Source: Chloroflexota bacterium (GTDB lineage: Bacteria; Chloroflexota; DTOL01; JACQYG01). From it: a stretch of 7,545 nucleotides of DNA. Shown here piece by piece: positions 1 through 6,581 of this stretch. The DNA is taken from positions 1 to 7,545 of the forward strand of contig JACQYG010000312.1 in the NCBI GenBank assembly GCA_016208345.1, written 5' to 3'. A model generated the notes under the pieces. It saw only the letters and a program-made list of their open reading frames with translations. It searched no databases and was not told where the DNA came from. The position numbers and the translations under genes were made by a program. Every line of letters starts with the position of its first letter. Positions within the stretch are counted from its first letter, which is position 1.

Positions 1-10
1 GAAAGCCGGC

Positions 11-643
11 GTGACCCGCAATAAGCCAGAGCAAAAGACTCTCAGCGTCACCATGGTGCCGGTGCAGGGGCAATTCTCGCGCCTCGTCAGTGCCACCCAT
101 CGGGAGCACGTTTTGAGCACAGAGGGAAGCCTTCAATACGGGGGCAGGTATAACCCGCCGGGGGAGTTTGGGGCGATCTACCTTGGTGAATCCGAGGCTG
201 TTTGTCAAGCCGAGATGGAACGTGCGGCGCACCACCGGGGCGCCCTCCGGCCCATGGTGCTGGCAAGGGTCCAGGTTAGACTCCATAAAGTGGCGGACCT
301 ACGAGATGCCGGGACGTTGCAGGCTTTAGGCACAAGGGCTGGCGACATCCTTCATGCCACCGATTACTCCACACCCCGCAGGCTGGCCAGACTTCTGCGG
401 GCGGCCGGGGCAGAGGGCTTGCTGGTACCCTCCGTTACCGGGAAAGGTTCAAACCTGGTGATCTTCCCGGAGAACCTCTCCTCAGACTCCGGAATCGAAG
501 TGCAAGAGGTCCTGGGGTGGCCCCAGCAATCCTCAAACCCTTCTCAGCTTGGCCGCGCTGAAGGCCTCGGGCAAAAGCTCGGCCAGGGAGAAGCTCCGCC
601 TTTCGCCCCGGGAGTTCACCAGAAGCACCCGGAACCGCTGTAA
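11..643 (+). CDS. RES-domain protein, probable NAD-degrading toxin of a Xre/MbcA-RES type pair
   Basis: RES-family toxins (MbcT, Res) destroy cellular NAD+ when free of their antitoxin. The RES core spans roughly residues 20-170. Visible landmarks are R24, the GGRYNPPG motif at 44-51 (R46, Y47; the family more often has GGRWNP), YLGES at 57-61, E68 and E70 after it, and LLVPSVTGKGSNLVIFPE at 137-154, with S141 and N148 in the usual conserved places. The start is GTG at 11. An ATG at 53 (residue 15) is an alternative and would still keep R24. GTG at 11 overlaps a TGA at 12-14 that could end an upstream gene, the usual antitoxin-first arrangement. After residue about 170 the protein continues for about 40 residues of low-complexity Gly/Gln/Pro sequence that is antisense to cdd, so this tail is probably not a domain. 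Family assignment is from motif memory, and toxicity is inferred. Confidence 0.8.
   Translation: MTRNKPEQKTLSVTMVPVQGQFSRLVSATHREHVLSTEGSLQYGGRYNPPGEFGAIYLGESEAVCQAEMERAAHHRGALRPMVLARVQVRLHKVADLRDAGTLQALGTRAGDILHATDYSTPRRLARLLRAAGAEGLLVPSVTGKGSNLVIFPENLSSDSGIEVQEVLGWPQQSSNPSQLGRAEGLGQKLGQGEAPPFAPGVHQKHPEPL
512..526. terminator. GC-rich hairpin between convergent genes, weak terminator candidate
   Basis: CTGGGG and CCCCAG form a perfect 6-bp stem around a 3-base loop. The hairpin sits inside the last RES-core codons and just beyond the cdd stop codon, at the meeting point of two convergent genes. Neither strand has a T-run after the stem, so intrinsic termination is doubtful. Confidence 0.25.
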
Positions 644-943
644 GCCGTCTCTACCCCCGGCGAACTCCGCCAGCACCTGTCGACAGGCACCGCAAGGACT
701 GGCGGAGTTGTCGCTGGCAATGGCCACCGCGGTGAACTCCTTCTCCCCTTCAGAAACACCCTTCCAAACCGCCACGCGCTCGGCGCATACCGTCAGCCCG
801 TAGGAGGCGTTCTCTACATTACACCCGGTGTAAACCCGGCCCGACGCGGCCACAAGCGCCGCACCAACTGAGTAATGAGAATACGGCGAATAGGAATTGA
901 TACGAGCCTTTTGAGCCAGGGACACCAGTTCTTCATCGGTCAA
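533..943 (-). CDS. cdd: Cytidine deaminase
   Basis: This is a zinc enzyme of the cytosol that deaminates cytidine and deoxycytidine to uridine and deoxyuridine in pyrimidine salvage. The 136-residue length is that of the short homotetrameric type (B. subtilis Cdd is 136 residues). The full active site is visible: CNVENAS at 41-47 (N42 and E44 contact the ribose), CAE at 53-55 with zinc ligand C53 and proton-shuttle E55, and PCGAC at 83-87 with zinc ligands C84 and C87. The SPYSHYSVGAAL segment (19-30) is also typical. The start is TTG at 943: an in-frame TGA lies four codons upstream (955-953) with no ATG or GTG between, and GGTGA at 957-953 gives a modest ribosome site 9 nt away. The gap to the upstream membrane-protein gene is 36 bp, so co-transcription is likely. 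The last 36 codons and stop lie antisense to the RES reading frame. Confidence 0.95.
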   Translation of the reverse strand: MTDEELVSLAQKARINSYSPYSHYSVGAALVAASGRVYTGCNVENASYGLTVCAERVAVWKGVSEGEKEFTAVAIASDNSASPCGACRQVLAEFAGGRDGLQRFRVLLVNSRGERRSFSLAELLPEAFSAAKLRRV

Positions 944-979
944 AGCAGGAAATCACCAACCTTTATTCCCTTCATTTCC

Positions 980-2323
980 CTAATTCCCCTCGTCCTCCTC
1001 CCTCCGCCCTTCTCCCTCTTCCCTCGCCAACTTCGTCACCCTCACCTTCTTGACCCTTCTCCCCAGCGTGGAGAGGACGGTGATAGCGATGCCCTCCATC
1101 TCCACGGTATCGCCAGGCGCTGGCATCTTGCCCAGGTGAGTGAGCACCAGCCCACCGATGGTATCATAGTCCTCGCCCTGGAGGTCCAGCGACAGCACAT
1201 CGTTGACGTCGTGAAGGCCAACCCGCCCGTCGAAGATCGCCTCGTCCTCGCTCAGGCGCTCGATCTGGGGCTCCTCTCTGTCATACTCGTCCTGAATCTC
1301 GCCGACGATCTCCTCCAACAGATCTTCGATCGTCACCAGGCCCGCGGTGCCGCCAAACTCGTCCACCACGATGGCCATGTGCACCCGCTCCCGTTGCAAG
1401 TCCCGCAAGAGATCGTCCACCCTCCTGGACTCGGGCACAAAATAGGCCGGTCGGATGATCTTGCGCAGGCCAGCGGAGACCTGTAGCGCCCCCAGGTGTC
1501 GGAAAAGGTCCTTGGCGTTCAGTATGCCCACGATGTTGTCCACGTTGCCCTCGTAAACCGGAATCCGGGAATGGCCGGTCTTGTTAATGTGCTCTAGGAC
1601 CTCTTTAAAGGAAGTCTCTATGTCCACGGCAAACATGTCGATGCGCGGTACCATGATCTCTCGCACCGTGGTCTCCGCCATGTCGAACACCGAGAAGATC
1701 ATCTGTTTCTCTTCCTGGGCCAGCACTCCCTCTTCCTCACCGGCATCCACCATGGTCTTGATCTCGTTCGCGGTGACGAACGGCAAAGAGCTTCTCCGGC
1801 CGCCGCCGAAGATGGCCATCACACCATCGGTGGCCAGGGTAAGCACCCGGACCATAGGGGAGGCCAGGGTGGCCAGGACATCCAGGGGGCGAGCCACCAG
1901 GAGAGAGATGCGCTCCGCGTGCTGGAGGGCCAGGGCCTTGGGGACCAACTCTCCAAAGATGAGCATCATAAAAGCCAGGGTCAGGGTGATCAAGCCCACC
2001 GCCAGGGGCTGGCTGATCTGGATTACCCAGGACAAAGGGATGAGGGCGATGAACTGTTGTAGGGGACGTGACAACGAGATCGCCGCCGTGGCCGCAGTGA
2101 AGAAGCCTACCAGGGTAACCCCCACCTGGATCGTGGCCAGGAACCGGCTGGAGTTCTCGGACAACCGTTGGACGATCCGGGCCTCGCGGTTTCCCTCCTC
2201 CACTAACTGTTTCAGCCGGGTCTTGCGGACGGAAATAACGGCAATTTCCGAGGCAGCAAAGAAGGCATTGAGCAGGATGAGCATTCCGACGAGCAGTAGC
2301 TCACCCCAACTATCCGACTCCAA
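980..2323 (-). CDS. CNNM/HlyC-CorC family membrane protein with CBS pair (probable Mg2+/divalent cation transporter)
   Basis: This belongs to the 'hemolysin C-like' family, now regarded as CNNM/CorC-type divalent cation transporters of the cytoplasmic membrane. The hemolysin name is historical. The order is the full standard one in 447 residues. The CNNM (DUF21) membrane domain at about 1-180 has hydrophobic segments near 8-30, 63-85, 92-124 and 141-172, and the motifs [12 protein letters not shown] (19-30) and [10 protein letters not shown] (124-133). The CBS pair at about 215-345 has REIMVPR (221-227), HSRIPVYEG (251-259), and [20 protein letters not shown] (320-339). The C-terminal CorC/HlyC domain at about 355-430 has YDTIGGLVL (386-394). 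The charged tail [13 protein letters not shown] comes from a purine-rich stretch. The start is TTG at 2323: it is the first start after an in-frame TAA, and AAGGAG at 2340-2335 lies 11 nt upstream. It sits 49 bp after prs. The ion carried cannot be read from sequence. Confidence 0.9.
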   Translation of the reverse strand: MESDSWGELLLVGMLILLNAFFAASEIAVISVRKTRLKQLVEEGNREARIVQRLSENSSRFLATIQVGVTLVGFFTAATAAISLSRPLQQFIALIPLSWVIQISQPLAVGLITLTLAFMMLIFGELVPKALALQHAERISLLVARPLDVLATLASPMVRVLTLATDGVMAIFGGGRRSSLPFVTANEIKTMVDAGEEEGVLAQEEKQMIFSVFDMAETTVREIMVPRIDMFAVDIETSFKEVLEHINKTGHSRIPVYEGNVDNIVGILNAKDLFRHLGALQVSAGLRKIIRPAYFVPESRRVDDLLRDLQRERVHMAIVVDEFGGTAGLVTIEDLLEEIVGEIQDEYDREEPQIERLSEDEAIFDGRVGLHDVNDVLSLDLQGEDYDTIGGLVLTHLGKMPAPGDTVEMEGIAITVLSTLGRRVKKVRVTKLAREEGEGRREEDEGN

Positions 2324-2359
2324 GAGATCATCAACTCCTTACGCTGCTCCCCCAACTCC

Positions 2360-2371
2360 CGGCGGCCGCCG
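2360..2371. repeat. 12-bp perfect palindrome in the prs to CNNM gene gap
   Basis: CGGCGGCCGCCG lies directly after the prs stop codon, inside the 49-bp gap. It could fold only into a 4-bp stem with a 4-base loop, and no T-run follows, so I do not call it a terminator. It may be chance in GC-rich DNA. Confidence 0.3.
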
Positions 2372-2372
2372 C

Positions 2373-3311
2373 TCACACAAAGAGCGTGCTCAGCGACAGG
2401 TCTTTGTGTATCCTCTGGATGGCCTCGGCCAGAAGCGGCGCTACCGTGAGCACCTCGATCTTCTCGTTGCACTGCTCCGCACTCACCGGGATGGTGTTGG
2501 TCACTACCACCTTTTTCACCACCGAATTGCGGATGAGCTCGGCGGAGTTGCCCGCCAGGATGGCGTGGGTGGCACAGGCATACACCTCCTTAGCGCCGCG
2601 CTCCATCAGCAAGTCTGCTGCCTCGATCAACGTTCCACCGGTGGAGATCATGTCGTCCACGATCACCGCCGTCTTGTCTTTCACCTCGCCCACCATTTCC
2701 AGGATCTCGGAGACGTCGGGCTGGGGCCGTTGCTTGGCAATGATGGCCAGGGAAGCCCCCATGCGCTCCCGGAAGTCGTTGGCCCGGTTCACGCCACCGG
2801 TATCCGGTGACACCACCACCATATTCATGGGGTTCATCTGTTTGAAGCGCTCCGCTAAGATGGGCGCCGCCCGGAGGTGGTCCACCGGTATATCGAAGAA
2901 GCCTTCGATGGCCGCGGCATGCAGGTCCAGGGTGAGCACCCGGTGGACCCCCGCGGTGGTGATGAGATTCGACACCAGTTTGGCCGAAATGGGCTCCCGG
3001 CCGGCGGTCTTTTTCTCCTGCTTCGCGTAGCCGTAATAGGGCATCACTGCGGTAATGCGGCTGGCCGAGGCCCGACGCAGGGCATCAATCATCAGCAAGA
3101 GCTCCATCAGGTGGTGGTTCACCGGAGCGCAGATGGACTGTATCAGGAAGACGTCGGACCCGCGCACATTTTCCTCAATGCGCACCCTGGTCTCGCCGTT
3201 CTTGAACTGCCCCACCAGCGCTCGCCCCAGGGGAACATTGAGGTTCTGGCAGATCTCGTTGGCCAGTGCCAGGTTGGAATTGCCCGAAAAGATCTGAAAT
3301 TGCCCTTCCAA
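2373..3311 (-). CDS. prs: Ribose-phosphate pyrophosphokinase (PRPP synthetase), class I-like
   Basis: This cytosolic enzyme makes PRPP from ribose 5-phosphate and ATP, feeding purine, pyrimidine, NAD, His and Trp synthesis. The length of 312 residues is normal. Recognisable parts are FSGNSNLALA (8-17), PYYGYAKQEKK (91-101, usually YxGYARQDRK), the DLHA segment with catalytic-type H131, the flexible-loop AKQRPQP with K193 and R195, and the PRPP-binding loop VIVDDMISTGGT (217-228). In that loop Ser223 stands where E. coli and B. subtilis enzymes have Asp (DDxIDTxGT), and the QIQ after DLHA is replaced by AAI. Other key residues remain, so I expect an active enzyme. The start is TTG at 3311, one base after the TGA of the dnaC-like gene, with AAGGGG at 3324-3319 seven nt upstream, which points to translational coupling. 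Prs after glmU is the usual Bacillota pairing, here split by two replication genes. Confidence 0.95.
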   Translation of the reverse strand: MEGQFQIFSGNSNLALANEICQNLNVPLGRALVGQFKNGETRVRIEENVRGSDVFLIQSICAPVNHHLMELLLMIDALRRASASRITAVMPYYGYAKQEKKTAGREPISAKLVSNLITTAGVHRVLTLDLHAAAIEGFFDIPVDHLRAAPILAERFKQMNPMNMVVVSPDTGGVNRANDFRERMGASLAIIAKQRPQPDVSEILEMVGEVKDKTAVIVDDMISTGGTLIEAADLLMERGAKEVYACATHAILAGNSAELIRNSVVKKVVVTNTIPVSAEQCNEKIEVLTVAPLLAEAIQRIHKDLSLSTLFV

Positions 3312-3312
3312 T

Positions 3313-4149
3313 TCAGTTCCCCTTTTCTCCTGCTCCCCTTCGAAAGTCAGGGGCAGTGTTCTTCACTATTTTGCCGATCAACCGGTTGGCCAAACGGGAC
3401 TGCAAACGTTCCTCGAAGTCCTCCAGCTTGAGATTGGTGGTGATGACCGTGGGCAAGGCCATATCGGTACGATAGTTCAAGAGTTGATACAGCTTTTCGT
3501 TGGCCCAGGCCGTCTCGCTCTCCGCGCCGAAGTCGTCCAGGATCAACACTGGCGCCGTCTTGATGGTGGTGAACCTCTCCTCGTAGGACAGGGCGCTCTC
3601 GTCCCGATCGCGCTTGGGGTTGAAGGCATCTCGCAGATAGTCCAAGAGCTCAGGCACGTTAAGGAATAGCACTACCTTGCCCTTTTCCAATAGCTTGTTG
3701 GTGATGGCCGCTGCCAGGTGGGTCTTGCCGTTGCCATTGGGGCCGTGGATTACCAACCACCCCTTGGGCTTTTTGGCGAACTCGGTGGCAGCATTAAAGG
3801 CATCCACGGCGTCCTGCACCCGTTCAAAGCTGTCGAAGGTGCAATTTCGCATCCATCCCCGCAGAGAAGAGATGGCCTGCATGGCCTGGAGTCGCCTTTG
3901 AACCGCGGCGTTACAATCGGGGCACTCCCGAAGTTTGCCGAAATCCGGGTGGCCCACCGGGACATCGCTGGTGACCCAACCGGCTCCCAGGCAGGTGGGG
4001 CAGGTCTTTTCCCGGCCTCTAGTCTGGCGGGGCAGCCCACTCTGTTTCGGCTTGAGCCTCTCTGGCGGCCTGAAGCTCCTCCTCGGTCCAGCGAGAAGCC
4101 CTTCGTTTAGCTCCTTTAGCACCTTGCCGATCGGCACCGGCTCGGCCAA
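3313..4149 (-). CDS. DnaC/DnaI-like AAA+ replicative helicase loader with N-terminal zinc finger
   Basis: Proteins of this family load the replicative helicase onto DNA, and the IstB transposition helper is a close relative. Domains in 278 residues: a short amphipathic N-terminal helix (IGKVLKELNEGLLA, 7-20), a linker, a C4 zinc finger (CPTC at 50-53 and CPDC at 76-79), then an AAA+ ATPase with Walker A GPNGNGKTHLA (136-146), Walker B VLILDDFGAE (201-210), sensor-1 TTN (237-239) and the SRLANRL arginine box (251-257). The start is TTG at 4149, the first start after an in-frame TGA, with GGAGG 9 nt upstream. This makes the first 131 bp overlap the end of the dnaD-like gene in another frame. 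No transposase is adjacent and a DnaD-like gene is, so a helicase loader is much more likely than IstB. Later GTG codons (residues 5 and 10) are possible starts. Confidence 0.88.
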   Translation of the reverse strand: MAEPVPIGKVLKELNEGLLAGPRRSFRPPERLKPKQSGLPRQTRGREKTCPTCLGAGWVTSDVPVGHPDFGKLRECPDCNAAVQRRLQAMQAISSLRGWMRNCTFDSFERVQDAVDAFNAATEFAKKPKGWLVIHGPNGNGKTHLAAAITNKLLEKGKVVLFLNVPELLDYLRDAFNPKRDRDESALSYEERFTTIKTAPVLILDDFGAESETAWANEKLYQLLNYRTDMALPTVITTNLKLEDFEERLQSRLANRLIGKIVKNTAPDFRRGAGEKGN

Positions 4150-5119
4150 CTCTCACTCCCTCCACCTTGGGCATCAGCTCGCCCTTCCCTTGCTCTTTGC
4201 GGCGCTTCAAGATGGCCGCGATGTACTTGAGGTTTCTCTTGTTGTTGACTACCGCCTCTTCGATGGCGTACCTCCATTCCTTCAGATCAGGATTGTCTTC
4301 CACCAGCTCCTCTAGATGCTGCCTGAAGAATGCCGACGACGCCTGGCCGATCCTCTCCTGCTCCAAGAGCGATAATACCTCCACAAACAGGCAGGTCCGA
4401 CCCACCTGGGCCAGGTCGGGATAGTCCAATGAGTCCTGCAGGGCATTGGTCACCCGGGCGAAACCATACGTGCGCCAGGCCGTGAAGAGCGCCCAGGCTT
4501 CGTTGGAACCCAACGTCCCCTCATCCCGGCCTCGCAAATAAAGGCGCACTAGTTCATCGTAGGCCTTGCGCCATTCCCCGTGAAGTAACGATCGCACCTG
4601 AGCGGCTACCGCCTGGTTGTCGTTCGCATCCAATCGAACATCGTCAGGCGGATAGTCAGGGTATCTGCCTCTCGCCGGCATGCCTGTTTCCGGTTTGGTC
4701 GCCGGGCGGGTTGCCTGAGAGATCGCCTCGGAGGTTTTCTCCGCCGCCCACGACGCTTGGCGCTCCTCCAGGGCCTCCCAGTTTATGCTGGAGCCGTCCA
4801 GGTTGAGCCGGAAGCAGATGGGTTTGCGAGGCCGGTCCTGCCGCAGGAAAAGGTGCAACGTATCACACAGGAAATCCAGGCAGGATTTTACCTGGGCCTC
4901 GGTCAGCCCGGTGCCTCTGTCCAGCAGGCTGCCGTCGCTCGCCTGCCGCCCATTGGCAAACTGGGCGATGGAGATCCCCTCATCGGAGGCCCCTGGCCCC
5001 AGGGCACAGCGCACCCCGTAGCAAATCACCTTCCACTCTTCACCGGTGACCAAAGCCATGACCTGGTCAATCAGAAGATTGTGGAGGGGAGTGACATTGG
5101 GCGTCAGCTCTCGCTCCAT
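4019..5119 (-). CDS. DnaD-like replication initiation protein (winged helix plus DnaB_2/DnaD domain)
   Basis: Proteins of the DnaD group bridge the initiator or a restart site to the helicase loader. Residues about 10-100 look like the winged-helix domain of phage O-type and DnaD-like replication proteins: LIDQVMALVTGEEWKVICYG (16-35), GISIAQFANG (48-57) and GTGLTEAQVKSCLDFL (69-84). A polar linker with many Ala, Thr and Pro follows (120-165). Residues about 170-310 are helical and end in a DnaD/DnaB_2-type segment, with WRYAIEEAVVNNKRNLKYIA (282-301) followed by AILKRRKEQG. A basic stretch (322-343) and a short acidic helix TEEELQAAREAQAETEW close the 366-residue protein. The ATG at 5119 follows the glmU stop by one base, with AAGGG 9 nt upstream. 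The downstream helicase-loader gene starts inside it, so the two products are probably made together and act as a pair. Similarity is by pattern, and the exact ortholog is unsure. Confidence 0.8.
   Translation of the reverse strand: MERELTPNVTPLHNLLIDQVMALVTGEEWKVICYGVRCALGPGASDEGISIAQFANGRQASDGSLLDRGTGLTEAQVKSCLDFLCDTLHLFLRQDRPRKPICFRLNLDGSSINWEALEERQASWAAEKTSEAISQATRPATKPETGMPARGRYPDYPPDDVRLDANDNQAVAAQVRSLLHGEWRKAYDELVRLYLRGRDEGTLGSNEAWALFTAWRTYGFARVTNALQDSLDYPDLAQVGRTCLFVEVLSLLEQERIGQASSAFFRQHLEELVEDNPDLKEWRYAIEEAVVNNKRNLKYIAAILKRRKEQGKGELMPKVEGVRVGRAGADRQGAKGAKRRASRWTEEELQAAREAQAETEWAAPPD
4159..4163 (-). promoter_or_regulatory. Ribosome binding site for the dnaC-like gene
   Basis: GGAGG on the minus strand lies 9 nt before the TTG at 4149, within the coding region of the dnaD-like gene. 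An in-frame TGA sits between it and the TTG, so it supports the long N-terminus and the 131-bp overlap. Confidence 0.6.
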
Positions 5120-5120
5120 T

Positions 5121-6461
5121 CTACTTTTCCCTTACCCTGGCCGGGACCCCATAGGCCGTCTTACCCTCCGGGATATCCCGGGTGACCACTGAGCCCGCTC
5201 CGGTCCTGGCCCGCCGGCCCACCTTCACCGGCGCCACCAGCATGGTGTCCGAGCCAATGAAGGCGCCGTCCTCGATGACCGTTGGGTGCTTGCGTTCGCC
5301 GTCAAAATTGCAGGTAACGGTCCCGGCGCCGATGTTCACGTCGGCGCCCACCTTGGCGTCGCCCAGGTAACTCACGTGATGCACCTTGGTCCCCGGCCCC
5401 AGGGTGCTCATCTTGACCTCAGCGAAATTGCCCACGTGAACTCCAGCGGCCAATCGCGACCCGGGCCTCAGGTGCGCGAACGGCCCCACGTGCACGGCCT
5501 CGGCCAGGGTCGCCTCTTCCACTACCGAGGCCACTAAGCAACAGCCGTTGCCAATCTCGGAATCCATGATCTGGCAATTGGGCCCGATGGAGCAGTCGCT
5601 GCCGATGGTGGTCTCGCCTAAGATGTAGCAATTGGGGTAGATCACCGTGTCTGGCCCAATCTTGACCGAGGAGTCCACATAAATGGTGGCCGGGTCCATC
5701 AATGTGACGCCGGAGAGCATCAGCTCGCGGCGCACCCGCTCCCGAACAACCCGTTCAGCCTGAGCCAGATGCGCCCGGTTGTTGATCCCCAGGACCTCGC
5801 TTATGTCGTCGACGGCCAAACTAGAGATGGTCTCGCCCTCCCTGGCCGCAGCCTCCACCAGGTCGGTCAGGAAGTATTCCCCCTTGGGCCCCAAGGGCAG
5901 GCCCGCCAGGTGAGGCCAGAGCCAGCGATCGCTTAGGCAGTACACGCCAGCATTGAGCTCGCGTATTTGCCTTTCCTCAGGAGAGGCCATCGCCTCCTCG
6001 ACGATGGCGTTGATCCGCTTGTTGCTATCGCGGACGATCCTACCAAAGCCCCGGGCTTCCTCGGAAAGCACGGTGAGGAGGGTTACCGTGGCGTTGGTTT
6101 CCTCGTGTACCTGCACCAATCGCCTCAGCGTAGCGGCGGCGATGAGGGGGTTGTCACCGTAGATGGAAAGAACCGTTTCGGCCTGGCCCTCCAAAAGAGG
6201 CCGGGCCTGTAACAAGGCGTGGCCGGTGCCCAGTTGTTGGCCTTGCTCTACGTAGATCACCCGGTCGCCCAGGGCCGACCGGACCTGCTCGGCGTCCTTC
6301 GCCACCACCAGGTACGCCCTGCCGGCCTCCAGGGATTCCACTGCGTCCAGGACGTATTCGATCATGGGACGGACAGCGATGGGGTGGAGCACCTTCACCA
6401 GCTTGGACCTCATTCGAGTGCTCTGGCCCGCCGCCAGCACCACCGCTGCCAGTTTTCTCAT
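5121..6461 (-). CDS. glmU: Bifunctional GlmU: GlcNAc-1-P uridyltransferase and GlcN-1-P acetyltransferase
   Basis: This enzyme makes UDP-GlcNAc, the first dedicated precursor for peptidoglycan, in the cytosol as a trimer. The N-terminal Rossmann-like domain (1-230) has LAAGQSTRM (9-17) with K23 after it, LGTGHA (77-82), YGDNPLI (101-107, with the metal-binding D103), GFGRI (138-142), ELNAGVY (168-174) and GINNR (225-229). The C-terminal left-handed beta-helix (about 250-446) shows hexapeptide repeats, VGPFAHLRPG (325-334), HVGNFAEVK (342-350), HHVSYLGDA with catalytic-type H362 and Y365, and VNIGAGTVTCNFDG (375-388). Its 446 residues are near the usual 450-460, and the tail ends soon after the YGVPARV motif. 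The start is ATG at 6461 with GGAG at 6470-6467. A clear promoter stands about 30 bp upstream, so glmU probably leads a transcript that includes the replication pair, prs, the CNNM gene and cdd. Confidence 0.97.
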   Translation of the reverse strand: MRKLAAVVLAAGQSTRMRSKLVKVLHPIAVRPMIEYVLDAVESLEAGRAYLVVAKDAEQVRSALGDRVIYVEQGQQLGTGHALLQARPLLEGQAETVLSIYGDNPLIAAATLRRLVQVHEETNATVTLLTVLSEEARGFGRIVRDSNKRINAIVEEAMASPEERQIRELNAGVYCLSDRWLWPHLAGLPLGPKGEYFLTDLVEAAAREGETISSLAVDDISEVLGINNRAHLAQAERVVRERVRRELMLSGVTLMDPATIYVDSSVKIGPDTVIYPNCYILGETTIGSDCSIGPNCQIMDSEIGNGCCLVASVVEEATLAEAVHVGPFAHLRPGSRLAAGVHVGNFAEVKMSTLGPGTKVHHVSYLGDAKVGADVNIGAGTVTCNFDGERKHPTVIEDGAFIGSDTMLVAPVKVGRRARTGAGSVVTRDIPEGKTAYGVPARVREK

Positions 6462-6494
6462 CCCCGCTCCGTGTTATTCGCTAACCTGGATTGT

Positions 6495-6503
6495 ATTATA
6501 CCA
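6495..6503 (-). promoter_or_regulatory. Extended -10 promoter of glmU
   Basis: On the minus strand the sequence is TGGTATAAT: a perfect TATAAT with the TG of an extended -10 element one base upstream. A start near 6488 would give a leader of about 27 nt before the glmU ATG, carrying the GGAG ribosome site. No good TTGACA-like -35 lies 16-18 bp upstream, where the DNA is C/T-rich, which fits reliance on the extended -10. Confidence 0.7.
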
Positions 6504-6529
6504 TAAACAACGGAGGTGAGGGAGGGAGC

Positions 6530-6577
6530 ATGAGGGGTAAAACCCAGAGAGCCAGCCAACTGCCAAGAAATAGCTAA
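6530..6577 (+). CDS. Doubtful 15-codon ORF divergent from glmU
   Basis: ATG at 6530 runs to TAA at 6575-6577 and would give MRGKTQRASQLPRNS. It is preceded by a very good Shine-Dalgarno stretch (GGAGGTGA at 6512-6519 and GGAGG at 6521-6525). The -10 of glmU is nearly palindromic (GTATTATAC on the plus strand), so weak rightward transcription is conceivable. The peptide has no recognisable feature and no plus-strand gene follows, so chance is the main alternative. Confidence 0.15.
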   Translation: MRGKTQRASQLPRNS

Positions 6578-6581
6578 AGCG

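Noticed and set aside
971..1028. Pyrimidine-rich tract on the plus strand
   Set aside because: It is the coding sequence of the Glu/Arg/Gly-rich tail of the CNNM protein plus a purine-rich spacer on the minus strand. No repeat unit is evident.
875..1486. 203-codon plus-strand ORF opposite cdd and the CNNM gene
   Set aside because: Antisense shadow of the CBS/CorC coding region. Its His/Leu-rich translation shows no known domain.
2212..2472. 86-codon minus-strand ORF spanning the prs/CNNM junction
   Set aside because: It overlaps the ends of two well-supported genes in a different frame and has a Ser/Cys-rich, family-free translation.
1581..2810. 409-codon plus-strand ORF
   Set aside because: It runs antisense through both the CNNM gene and prs, has no recognisable motif, and is explained by high GC with few stops opposite real genes.
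3313..4149. IstB transposition helper of an IS21-type element
   Set aside because: The AAA+ domain is related, but no istA transposase or terminal repeats are nearby, and the zinc finger plus adjacent DnaD-like gene fit a helicase loader.
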